In this document: positions 1 to 10,000 of the stretch, piece by piece
How the letters are laid out: each line of letters opens with the position of its first letter
How positions within the stretch are numbered: position 1 is the first letter of the stretch
Assembly: GCA_019115485.1 (NCBI GenBank)
Contig: DXDM01000036.1
Coordinates: 62,001-126,000 of the forward strand
Direction: 5' to 3'
Length of the DNA: 64,000 bases
From: Candidatus Barnesiella excrementavium
GTDB lineage: Bacteria; Bacteroidota; Bacteroidia; Bacteroidales; Barnesiellaceae
Program-made: the position numbers and the translations under genes
Notes under the pieces: model-generated
Databases searched by the model: none
What the model saw: the letters and a program-made list of their open reading frames with translations, nothing else
What the model was told of the DNA's origin: nothing

Positions 1-287
1 TAGGTGTGTTTCAGCTTTCCCTTTGAGGACTCGTTCCAGAAGTTACTGGCTTTGCGGAACAGTTCGTCCATCTTGGTCTTGATGGAGCGCTCGTTGGCAT
101 TCAGGTGTCCTTCGACGCTGGCTCGGTCGATGTAGACCAATACGTTGAATGTCAACGTGTCTTTTGTTGATACGGGAGGATTCGTCCCGCCCGTGCCACC
201 GTTGCCCGACGGCAAATCGAGTTCCGTTTTGGAACAGGCCGACAGGGTGAGAACGGTAATCAGAAGATAAGCAAACAGATTTCTCAT
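1..287 (-). CDS. Lipoprotein, N-terminal part only (runs off the left edge); paralog of the next gene
   Basis: Reverse-strand translation from ATG at 287: MRNLFAYLLITVLTLSACSKTELDLPSG...VLVYIDRASVEGHLNANERSIKTKMDELFRKASNFWNESS; lipobox SAC; aligns with the protein at 408..1556. Confidence 0.8.
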   Translation of the reverse strand, partial: MRNLFAYLLITVLTLSACSKTELDLPSGNGGTGGTNPPVSTKDTLTFNVLVYIDRASVEGHLNANERSIKTKMDELFRKASNFWNESSKGKLKHT

Positions 288-407
288 GCGAATGTCTTTT
301 ATCGTGTCATGTTTTTGGGGGCGTACCCGCCAATCCTGCGGGAGCCTCCGGGAAAAAGCCCCTCTCGAAAGGGAAACTCTTGCGGGGGGAGAGAAGCAGT
401 CCGGTCG

Positions 408-1556
408 TTACAGATCGATCGAGATGGTGTATTCCCTTTCGCCCGTTTCGAGCAGGTGGGTACACATGTCGAGGTCGGAGAGCCACATGTACCGCTTGTT
501 CTCGCCATCGACAATTTCCATCAGGAAGCAGTACCAGCGCGAGAACGGCCATTCGTCTTTGGGCGATTTCGGCGGTGTGTTGGGGGCTCCTTCGCCCGGG
601 AAGAACATCTCGTAGGTGTTGTTGATGACAATCTGTCCCTGGCTGTTGCTCTTTTCCACCAGGTAAGGCGAGTTCCCTTCGGCGTCGTACACGTCGGGAC
701 CGCCGAAATATCCGCCGGCCCGGGTACCGAAGAAGTTGATGACAACCCCCCGTTTGGGCTCTTTGTCCTTGGTCACGTTGATGATTAGCTTGTCGGGATA
801 TATCTTTTTATTCAACTCCCGGTCCAGCTGCTTTTGGTGGGCGGTGTAGTTGAACAGGGCCGAACAATAGTCGCTCCACACCATGTAGCCGGTACCCATG
901 TTACAGGCGGGCGGGTTGTAGGCTTCGCCACTGACGCGGTTGCTCTCGGCCGATATGAGATATTGATACAGGTCTTGGGCTCCGCGCACGTGGCCATACT
1001 CGTGCCCCAGGTTGCTGTAAGTGCCCTGGTTGGGATATTCGGCATCGGCAAAGATGTCTACGCTCCGCGGGAGGAAGGCATTGACCACCGACTGCCCGCT
1101 TGCGCCTCCGCCTCCGCATGACAGTCCCGTCTCTTCGGCGTTCAACGCAAAGAATACGACGAAATCATATTTCTCGGTATTGAGCAGACCGTAGGCCTGG
1201 CTCCTGAACTCTTCGTATCTCGAAGGGTCGTTGCCGGTGTCGTAGATGTGCAACTCCTCGCCCGGGACAAATTCAAAATAGTACTTGAATTTGTTGGGGC
1301 TTTCGTTCCAGAACCGGGTGGTTTTGCGGAACATCTCTTTCAGTTTGATGTTGAAAGTCCTTTCTCCACCGTAATATTCCAGGTCGGCCCGGTCGACCCA
1401 CACCTGTGCGCGATAGGTGATGGTGTCGCCGGTCGATGTTGTGCTGCCTGTTCCCGGGGTAGGTTGGATAGTAGAGAGGTCCAACTCCTGGTTGCCGCAG
1501 GATAGCCCCAGCAAGAGCCACCCTGCGAGTAATGCGATGTTTTGAATCTTATTCAT
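408..1556 (-). CDS. Putative zinc metallopeptidase lipoprotein (HEYGHVRGAQD motif)
   Basis: 382 aa ORF; lipobox GLSC; HExxHxxGxxD-type motif HEYGHVRGAQDLY. Confidence 0.8.
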   Translation of the reverse strand: MNKIQNIALLAGWLLLGLSCGNQELDLSTIQPTPGTGSTTSTGDTITYRAQVWVDRADLEYYGGERTFNIKLKEMFRKTTRFWNESPNKFKYYFEFVPGEELHIYDTGNDPSRYEEFRSQAYGLLNTEKYDFVVFFALNAEETGLSCGGGGASGQSVVNAFLPRSVDIFADAEYPNQGTYSNLGHEYGHVRGAQDLYQYLISAESNRVSGEAYNPPACNMGTGYMVWSDYCSALFNYTAHQKQLDRELNKKIYPDKLIINVTKDKEPKRGVVINFFGTRAGGYFGGPDVYDAEGNSPYLVEKSNSQGQIVINNTYEMFFPGEGAPNTPPKSPKDEWPFSRWYCFLMEIVDGENKRYMWLSDLDMCTHLLETGEREYTISIDL

Positions 1557-1568
1557 TTCGTTTACTGA

Positions 1569-3449
1569 TTAATCGATTGAAATACTGAACTCTCCCATGT
1601 AGGCGTTCTTCCGGTTGTTAATCTTGCTGTCGTCGACGTTCGACAGAATCATCAGGCGCACGTAACGAGCTTTTTGGACGGACGGCAAAAGATAGGTGTA
1701 GGGGTCGCTCCCGTGAGCGATAGCGTCGTCGCTCGAGCTGGACATGCGATATACCCCCAGGTCGGTCCATGAGGCCTTGTCGTTGCTCACCTTGAATTGC
1801 ACGTCGCGCACGTAGCCGTTATCGGCGGTTTGGGTTTGCCATAATGAAATGGTGTTGAACACCTCTTCTTTCCCGAAATCGATGATAAACTCGTAGGGCG
1901 TGTTGGGAAAATCGCTCGATGCTCCGCCATTGACATTCCACTGCCACTGCCAGTGCGTGTTTATATCGTCGTCGATGATGTTGCTGATGGGTTCGTTGGA
2001 GGTGCTGCCGGTCTTGTCGTTACCGGCTTCGATGCTCCATGTCGATTTGTCGATGGCCGCGTATTGGGTCAGTGTGATTTCTTCGGACAGTCTGCCGTTC
2101 GGGTTGGCTATTTTCAGGGTAGCCGTTCGCGGGGTGCTCCCGGTGTAGCTCTCGGCATTTAGCCGGATAACCCCATCAGCCAACTGCACGCTGAGCCAGG
2201 TGTCGCCGCTGGTAACTTCGGCCGTCACATCTTCGTCGGCCGAGGTGTAGCTCCCCAGCGATTTATCGGTGTACCCAATGCCGCCGATAATCAACCCGTT
2301 TTCATACAGGCTGCTCTCGGGCCAATCGATGGTGAGCATTTCGTACAACTGGGTGAAGCTCCATTCTACGGCGGGCTGGTCGCTCAGACTTGCGTCGGCA
2401 GCCTTGACCTGCAACAACCCTTCATGCAGGGTTTCGCCCTCGATATTGGCCCTTAGGGTTAGGGTGAAGGTGTTGCCCGAGGCTTCGAGACTTCCCCACG
2501 AGGCCTCGGCCGAAGTCGTGCGGTCGAGCAACTGGGCCGATAGTTCTACATCGGAGTCGAACACGATGCTGACCGTACGCTCTTTCATGCCATAGGTGAG
2601 GCCCTCCAACTCGCTGGTGTAGGGCTGACCGTCGATGCTGACCAGCAGGTTCTTGTACAACGAGGCCTTTTGTTCCAGATAGTAGGTGGTGGTTTCGAAC
2701 CCGTCGGCTTCGAGGGTAATCATGGCCCGGCGGGGTGCTCCTGTAAAGTTGTGGGTCGTGGAGAAGGTGAGGGTGCGCTCCTCTTCGGAGACTCTGAACC
2801 CCTGAACCCAACTGATGTCCTCGCCCTCATTTTCGGGGCGCACTTGCAACGAGTAGTCTTCGATGTTGGACCAGAAGTCGATAATCTGTTCGCTGGCTTT
2901 ATACCCGACGGTCAACGTTTTGGTGTCGCTGTCGAAGGAACTGTCGTCACCTTCCTGCGGCATAAATTCGATAATCGGTTCCGAATCGGTTTGTATGATT
3001 GTAATTTTTTTCTCAACCGGTACATCGCCTTGCGTGCGAATGGTTACGGCAGCCTTTCTGTACAGGACCGATCTGTTTGCGGCAATCGAGAGGATCAGGG
3101 TTGCCCCGGTCGACTCGACAGTCGAGGGGGTAATCCACTCGTCATCTTCCAGGGTGAAGTATTCGATGGAGACACCCCAGCTTTTGTCGGCCCGGATCTC
3201 GACTTGCAAATCACCGCCGAACTCGGGCTTGATGTTTACGCCCCAGTTTCCGTCGCCGGCTTCAAATGCTTTCCCGTTTTCATTCTCGAATGGTCCCGAG
3301 ACGGAGATGGCCAGCGAGTCGGGGGTCCAGTTCAGGTCATCTTCGGTATTGCATGCCGGCAGGCAGCAGATCGATGCAGCCAGCAGTATCAGGACCTTGC
3401 GCCCGATTTTGAGGGGAGAGACTCCGTGATTTCTATTCTTGTGTATCAT
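1569..3449 (-). CDS. Lipoprotein with several BACON-like repeats and a C-terminal F5/8 type C (discoidin) domain
   Basis: Likely start MIHKNRNHG; lipobox LPAC followed by acidic NTEDD; repeated beta-sandwich segments ending in 'ITxxQ'; C-terminal discoidin-like segment. Confidence 0.8.
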   Translation of the reverse strand: MIHKNRNHGVSPLKIGRKVLILLAASICCLPACNTEDDLNWTPDSLAISVSGPFENENGKAFEAGDGNWGVNIKPEFGGDLQVEIRADKSWGVSIEYFTLEDDEWITPSTVESTGATLILSIAANRSVLYRKAAVTIRTQGDVPVEKKITIIQTDSEPIIEFMPQEGDDSSFDSDTKTLTVGYKASEQIIDFWSNIEDYSLQVRPENEGEDISWVQGFRVSEEERTLTFSTTHNFTGAPRRAMITLEADGFETTTYYLEQKASLYKNLLVSIDGQPYTSELEGLTYGMKERTVSIVFDSDVELSAQLLDRTTSAEASWGSLEASGNTFTLTLRANIEGETLHEGLLQVKAADASLSDQPAVEWSFTQLYEMLTIDWPESSLYENGLIIGGIGYTDKSLGSYTSADEDVTAEVTSGDTWLSVQLADGVIRLNAESYTGSTPRTATLKIANPNGRLSEEITLTQYAAIDKSTWSIEAGNDKTGSTSNEPISNIIDDDINTHWQWQWNVNGGASSDFPNTPYEFIIDFGKEEVFNTISLWQTQTADNGYVRDVQFKVSNDKASWTDLGVYRMSSSSDDAIAHGSDPYTYLLPSVQKARYVRLMILSNVDDSKINNRKNAYMGEFSISID

Positions 3450-3513
3450 AATCTTTGTGTTTTGAAATTGGTGGGTTGGAGCGAGCCTTGTGCTCGCTCC
3501 AACCGGTAAACTG

Positions 3514-5157
3514 TTATTTGAAACTTGCAAAAACCTCTTCTATGCAGACTACATTGCCGCTGTTCCACCACGATTCGTACAACGACAGGCGTATGTACCG
3601 GGCTCTTACGGGCTCTTCAAAGTCGAACCATTTGATGACTCCGTTGTAGAGCAACTCGGGGTATTTGCTGCTGTCGGTCTCGGTATCACCGAATCCGACC
3701 AAGATGCCGTTGGCGTCCTGTCCCTTACCCACGGTTGTCCAGTTTTCGTTGTCGGGGCTGACCTCTATCTTCACCCGTTTGGGCGACGGGCGCAGCCATT
3801 GCTGGCGGGGCATGATGCCGAAGGTGTTGAGGCTTTGCTCCATACCAAGGTTGAAGGTGAGGACAAACGGGTCGGCCGGGTCACGGTCGTTCAATTCGAC
3901 GTAGCTGTCTTTGTCGTTGGCGCTTTTCCGCCACTGGCCGTCATACATTTTGGGAATGTCGTTCAAGTGTTTCGTGCAGTTGTCGCTGTATGCTTCGAGA
4001 GTCCATATCTCTTTGTTCAGCGGGATACCGGCCAGGACGTCGGCCTGAACCACTTCGATGGTTTTGGGCAGGTTGTTGGCCTGGTTGCGTATCGTGAGCG
4101 TGGCCGACCGTTCGGCCCCGGTATTGTTTTCGTCGGTTTCAATCACGATTTTATTGCCGGTGATGTGAGGCCGCAGCCAACTTTCGTCGGCCGTAGCCGT
4201 AGCTGTGATTTGTTCAATCTCGCCTATTTCAAGAGCCGTTTCGGCCGAGCCGGGGATAATGATCTTGTCGCCTTGCAGGTAGGTTGCACTCCAAGTAACT
4301 TCGTTGAGTTCGCCTTTGCTCACGGTGAGCGCAAGCCAGGCGTCGTCGAGCATGCCTATCTTGTCGTTCGAAGAGGACAGTTTGATGGGAATGACCCATT
4401 CGCCATCAGGCATCTCGGCGACTTTGAGTTGCATGTAGTTCTCGGCATACTTCTCGCCTTTGGCCATGAGTACACTTTCGGAGAAGGTGTAATACATCGG
4501 GTCCAGGGCCAGCTCGCCCGGTTCGAGCAGACTCTCGTCCCGGGTGTAGATGACCTGGAAGTCTTCGGGGGCATCGACGTCCATCACGGCCGTGATGTCG
4601 AATTCGTATGAGGACTCGTCGTCGAATTTCTTATATTGTTTCTCTTTCCAGTCGGTATCGATGGTAACCAAGGGCTGTTTGAGCGTAAAAGCCAGCAATA
4701 CGTTCGATTTCTCGTCGTAGATACCGCCTTCGGGGGTTAGGCTTTGTACCGACAGCGGCAGGTAAAAAGTCTGATATCCAAAGTCGTCGAGCATCTGTCT
4801 GACCTTGAAGGTGATGGGAATGGCGCACTCGTTTTCGCCCTCCTTCATGGTAAAGTCGCGTTGAAGGGTATAGTATCGGCTGTCGAGCATTTCGTAGTCG
4901 GTGTTATTGGCCTGGTTGTACTCTACCAGGTAGGCGTATGAGAGCTCTACTTTCCCGACAAACTTTTTCTGAAAATATCCGCCTTTGTGAACCCAAAGGT
5001 CATATACATAGTCGTTGTCGTTGGTGACGGTGAGTTGGTATTCCACCAGTTCGCTGTTGGGAAAATAGGCTGTATCGTCGACCATCTCGTCATACCTGTG
5101 GTCGATGCAGGAAGCGAAGATGAGTATCAGTAATAAGGTGCTTATATACTTTTTCAT
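3514..5157 (-). CDS. DUF1735-type lipoprotein with BACON-like segment and C-terminal F5/8C domain
   Basis: MKKYISTLLLILIFASCIDHRYDE; typical SusCD-associated glycan-binding lipoprotein layout. Confidence 0.8.
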   Translation of the reverse strand: MKKYISTLLLILIFASCIDHRYDEMVDDTAYFPNSELVEYQLTVTNDNDYVYDLWVHKGGYFQKKFVGKVELSYAYLVEYNQANNTDYEMLDSRYYTLQRDFTMKEGENECAIPITFKVRQMLDDFGYQTFYLPLSVQSLTPEGGIYDEKSNVLLAFTLKQPLVTIDTDWKEKQYKKFDDESSYEFDITAVMDVDAPEDFQVIYTRDESLLEPGELALDPMYYTFSESVLMAKGEKYAENYMQLKVAEMPDGEWVIPIKLSSSNDKIGMLDDAWLALTVSKGELNEVTWSATYLQGDKIIIPGSAETALEIGEIEQITATATADESWLRPHITGNKIVIETDENNTGAERSATLTIRNQANNLPKTIEVVQADVLAGIPLNKEIWTLEAYSDNCTKHLNDIPKMYDGQWRKSANDKDSYVELNDRDPADPFVLTFNLGMEQSLNTFGIMPRQQWLRPSPKRVKIEVSPDNENWTTVGKGQDANGILVGFGDTETDSSKYPELLYNGVIKWFDFEEPVRARYIRLSLYESWWNSGNVVCIEEVFASFK

Positions 5158-5171
5158 GGTCATATCGTTTT

Positions 5172-7025
5172 TTACCATTTATAATTTTGTACCAAATCGT
5201 GGTTCTTGTTCAGGGAACTTTGCGGGATAGGGAACAAGTAGAAGCTGGGGTGGAATATGCGAGGGCTCGGCCGGTCGGCATTCAGTGCGCGGGTGAAGAA
5301 TGCATCGGGGTAGAATTGCGAGTCTCTCGTGCCATCGACCTGGGTATCCATTCCGTAGAAGTAGCCCGATTCGGTCTCTTCGCCGGTGAGCCAGCGTCGG
5401 GTGTCGTAGAAGCTCATACCCTCGAAGGCCAGTTCGATTTTGCGCTCCTTGCGCACCAGTTCCAGAAGCAGGTCATGGTTGTTGGCCGCCTCGGGATAGA
5501 CCTTGAAGATACTGGGCAGGCCGGCACGTTCGCGCAGTTCGTCCCAATATTGAATCATGTAGGGGTCGTTCAGCAGACCGGGATTGGTGGCTCCGGCTTC
5601 GATGGTAGCCTCGATGTAGTTCAACAAGATTTCGGCATAGCGCATGAAGGGGAGTTCGCGTTTCACGTTGCGCGTACGGGCCGAATAGTCGGGCATGACA
5701 AATTTTACCAGGGCATATCCCGTGTTGGAGTGGTTGTGGCTGGCATCGTATCCGTTGTTTCCGTTCTTGAACATCTCTACATAGATGCGCTCGTCGGCGG
5801 TACTCGACACGAACCAGCTTAACCCGCCATAGAGTATCGAGGCATAGAAACGGGGTTCCCGGTCGATGAACATCTTGAACGTTTTCCGCTCAATGCCTTC
5901 GAGCGGGTTGGTAAACTGGGCAAATCCCTCTTCGCTGTACCCCGATGAGGCATCGATAATCGGTTTCAAATGGGAGTTGCCTTGATAGCCGGTGATGGGG
6001 TAACGCCCGTTTTTCATGGCATAGAGGTCGACCATCTCCTGGGTGGGACTGAATCCGAATCCCCAGCCGTTTATGCTCTGCGGGGCCAGTCGCTTGTCGA
6101 GGTACGAGTCGGTCTCCATGAAGGGGAATATCATCTCCTTGCTTTGCTCGGTGGTGAAAATGGCCTGGTAGGATTTGTAGGGGTTTATCTTGCCGTCTTC
6201 CATCACCTTTTCCAGGTCATAGATACCCAGGTCGATGACATCTTTGGCGGCCTGGCGGGCCAGTTCCCACTTTTGAGGGTCTTTTTTGCTGGGGAACAAG
6301 GGGGTGCCGTCGGGGTTACGAACGCCGGCGTACATGGGATTTCCGTTGAACAGGTCGCTGGCCGAAGTCAGCAAGATGCGGGCCCGGTAGGCCAGGGCGA
6401 TGCTTTTGCTCATGCGGGCATAGGCGGCACCCGATTGCTGTAACGGGAGGTATTCGTTTTCGGAGAGTTCCAACAGTTCGTTCGACACCCAGTTGACACA
6501 TTCGTCCCAGGTGTTGCGGGGGCGGTTGAGATTGTCGGCGGTAAAGTCGACCAGCTCGTCGTAGAGCAGAACCACCGGGCCGTACATGCGCATCAGTTCC
6601 ACGTAGAGAATGGCCCGCACGCAACGGACTTCGGCCTTGAATTGCTCCCGGGTTTCGTAGGTGATTTCGCCGTCGGGGCATTTATATACGTTTTGCAGGA
6701 AGTAGGTAGCCTCGCGTATGCCTTGGTAATAGGACACCCATTTGTCGTACTGGGCCGAGGAGGCGCTCCACACGCCGAAGTTGAAGGTGTGTACGTTGGT
6801 GTAGGGGATATCGACCTCGGAGGTCGAATAGGTGGCCGGCGTGTTGCAGGGGTTGGTGCGCAAGTAGGAGTACACGCCGAACATGGCATTCTGCGTCGAG
6901 TTGTAGGACTCGAATATCTGGTCGGGCGAGCGCAAGTCCTCGGGGGTTGTATCCAGGTAGGAGTCACACGAGGCCAGTATGATGGTAGAAAAGACAAATA
7001 CTAAAAGTTGCTTTACGGTTTTCAT
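5172..7025 (-). CDS. SusD/RagB family outer membrane lipoprotein
   Basis: 617 aa; lipobox ASC; 'YLDTTPEDL' N-terminus and 'LPFMRYAEILLNYIEA' typical of SusD; directly downstream of SusC. Confidence 0.95.
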   Translation of the reverse strand: MKTVKQLLVFVFSTIILASCDSYLDTTPEDLRSPDQIFESYNSTQNAMFGVYSYLRTNPCNTPATYSTSEVDIPYTNVHTFNFGVWSASSAQYDKWVSYYQGIREATYFLQNVYKCPDGEITYETREQFKAEVRCVRAILYVELMRMYGPVVLLYDELVDFTADNLNRPRNTWDECVNWVSNELLELSENEYLPLQQSGAAYARMSKSIALAYRARILLTSASDLFNGNPMYAGVRNPDGTPLFPSKKDPQKWELARQAAKDVIDLGIYDLEKVMEDGKINPYKSYQAIFTTEQSKEMIFPFMETDSYLDKRLAPQSINGWGFGFSPTQEMVDLYAMKNGRYPITGYQGNSHLKPIIDASSGYSEEGFAQFTNPLEGIERKTFKMFIDREPRFYASILYGGLSWFVSSTADERIYVEMFKNGNNGYDASHNHSNTGYALVKFVMPDYSARTRNVKRELPFMRYAEILLNYIEATIEAGATNPGLLNDPYMIQYWDELRERAGLPSIFKVYPEAANNHDLLLELVRKERKIELAFEGMSFYDTRRWLTGEETESGYFYGMDTQVDGTRDSQFYPDAFFTRALNADRPSPRIFHPSFYLFPIPQSSLNKNHDLVQNYKW

Positions 7026-7046
7026 TTGTATTTTTCCTTTTGAGTG

Positions 7047-10000
7047 TTAGAAATTAATGTTCAACCCGATGTTGAATACGCGGGTAGGCGGGTACTTTTG
7101 TCCGTCGGTGGTACCCAGTTCGGGGTCATACAGGCGCAACTCCTTTGCAAAGGTAAGCACATTGATTCCCGATGCAAAGAGACGCAGGGTCTGCACATGG
7201 AATTTATTGGTCCACACCTTGGGGAAGGTATAACCGATTTCGATATTCTTCAACCGGATATACGAGGCGTCGCGTTGCCAGAAGGTAGAGGTCTTGGTGT
7301 TGTTGTTATTGCTGTATTCCACATTGCTCAATCGGGGGTAGCGGGCATTGGGGTCGGGGTTGCTCTCCGACCAGTAGTTGCCTACGACATCTTTGTGGAA
7401 TCCGTCGTTGTCGGCGTAACCCGAGGTGAAGGGGTTCAGCGTCTGTCCCTGTTCGAAGCAGGTGACGCGTCCCGTCCCTTGGAAGAAGAAGGAGAAGTCG
7501 ATGCCTTTCCACCCCAGCGAGGCTCCTATTCCGTAGGTGATTTCGGGAATGTCGGAGTATCCGATGGGCACGATGTCGTAGTCGTCAATCATGCCGTCGC
7601 CGTTGATATCCTGGTATTTTATGTCGCCGGGTCGCAATGTGCTGTGCATGGCTTCGCTGAATTGGGTGGGGCTGCGGTCAATCTCTTCCTGCGACTCGAA
7701 AAGCCCGAGGGCCACGAATCCCTTGTTCTGGTAGATTTTCTGTCCTTTGGTATTCATGTAGGGATATTTGTTGTCGGGGTCGCCGTTTTCCAGAATCACG
7801 TTCGAGGCATAGGTGAAGGTACCTCGCACCGAGACAAACAGGTCGCCGAACATCTGGTTATATTCCAGCGAGGAGTCGAATCCCCAGCTTTTCATCTTGC
7901 CGACGTTAACCATCGGGACGGTCGACAATCCCACATACGAGGGGATATTGTTGTCGCGCACAAAGATGTGGTCGCGGGTATCGTTGAACCAGTCGGCCTG
8001 AATGTCGATTTTATTGAAGAGTCCCAATTCGATTCCGTAGTTCTGTTTGGTCGAGACCTCCCACGAAACGTTGGGGTTGGGAACCTCGTCAACCCGCTCG
8101 CCGCTCGAACTGGTGTAGTTGGTGCCATACACATACGAGCCGGTACCGGTAACTGTTCCCAGGTAGATGAACCGCACGTCACCACCTATTTTGTCATTAC
8201 CCACTTGACCGATTGAGGCTTTCAGTTTCAGTTTCGAGACCACATCGGTGAGCGGTTGGAAGAACCGCTCGTTCGAAACGTACCAACCGATGGCTCCCGA
8301 GGGGAAGAACCCTACGCGGTGACCCGAGGCAAAGTTCTCGGAGCCGTTGTAACCAAAGTTACCTTCGATGAAGTAGCGGTTGTCGAAGTCGTAGGTGACA
8401 CGACCGGCCAAGCCCTGGGTCTTATAGGGCAGGCTCTTGATAGAGCTGCTGGCCGTTTCGTTGTAGATGCGTTGGTTATAGAGCAACAGGGCGCCTACTC
8501 GGTGTCTCCCGAACAGCCGGTTGTAGTTGATAGACCCTTCGAGATAGGTGGCATTGCTGCCCGACGAGCTGTGTGCAAACCACGGGCCGCCTTTACTGAT
8601 TTCGGGTTTGTCGAAAATCAGAGCTCCGTTCTCGTCGCGTCCCGAAGCAAAGTAGATATCGTCCTGACGGGTGTATTTGTTGTTGTGGTAGCTGTCGGTA
8701 TCGAACGAGAATTTTACATTCATTTTCAATCCCTTGGTGATGATGTTCGAGAAGTCCTGCTCCAAACTGATAACCGAGTTCAAGATGCTTTTCCAGCTTT
8801 TGTTGTAGCCGGCTTGCGTGACGGTGTAATAAGGGTTTCTTATTTCGCTCTTCCCGGCCCAGTATCCGTTGGAGTACTTGATGGGGAATGTATTGGGCGA
8901 AAGCACGAATGCCGTTTTCCAGATGGTGGCCTGGTCGGCCGGAGTGCGTTGTTGCTGCAAGAATCCGCCCAAGGTCAGCGACAGGATTGTACTGGGCGAG
9001 AGGTTTACGTCCAGATTGGAACGGAAATTATATCGCTTGTAGTTGGGGTTGGCGTTGTACGACGAGTTGGGGTCGGTGCGGAAGATACCGTCCTCGTTGT
9101 AGAACGAGCCGGAGATAAAATATCGGGCGATGGAACCGCCACCGGTTACACTGGCCGTGACCCGGTTGTTGATGGCATAGTCCTTGAATACCGCATTTAT
9201 CCAGTTAACATTGGGGTAAAGGTCGGGGTCGGTGCCGTAGCGGTAGGCATCGATGACCTCCTGGCTGTAATAGTTGTAGCCGATCATTTCGTTGTACATC
9301 TCGGCATAGTCGACCGAGTTGGCCATCTCGGGAATTTTGGTCGCTTCCAGGCGTCCCATTTCGGCCTTGACCGAAATCTTGGGCTTTCCTTCCGTACCGC
9401 GGCGGGTCGTGATGAGGATTACACCATTGGCGCCCCGCACACCATACACGGCCGTGGCGGTGGCATCTTTCAAGATGGAAAACGATTCAATCTCTTCGGG
9501 GTCGAGCAGGTCGAGCGAGCGCTCTACACCATCGACCAGGATAAGCGGGGTTTTATTGGCACCGAAGGTGGAGATACCGCGTATCCAGAATTCGGAGGAG
9601 GCTCCGGGCTCTCCGGTGCGCTGTACCGAAACGACGCCGCCCAACTTACCGGCCAGATTGGTCGAAATCGAACCGGTAGGGGCTGAGAGTTCGCTGGGTT
9701 TGATGGTCGATATGGAGCCGATAACACTCTCCTTCCGTTGGGTTCCATAACCGATTACTTGGATTTCATCGAGAACCCCCGAGCCTACCGACAGTATGAT
9801 TTTGATATTCTCGTCCGTCGCATTGACCACCTGCTCTTTCGATTCGTAGCCTATGTAGCTAATCGTGAGGACTACGCTTCGACCGGTGGGAATGTGCAAC
9901 GAGAAGTTTCCGTCAATGTCGGTCACGGTTCCGACGCTGGTCTCGTTGAGCCAGATATTGGCTCCGATTAACGGAAGGTCGGTACCTTCTTCCAACACCT

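Noticed and set aside
288-407. GC-rich gap with several short potential stems before the left-edge lipoprotein gene
   Set aside because: Stems are short and overlapping; no convincing single structure or known riboswitch pattern.
8256-9686. 476-aa plus-strand ORF inside susC
   Set aside because: Antisense to SusC, no signal or domain.
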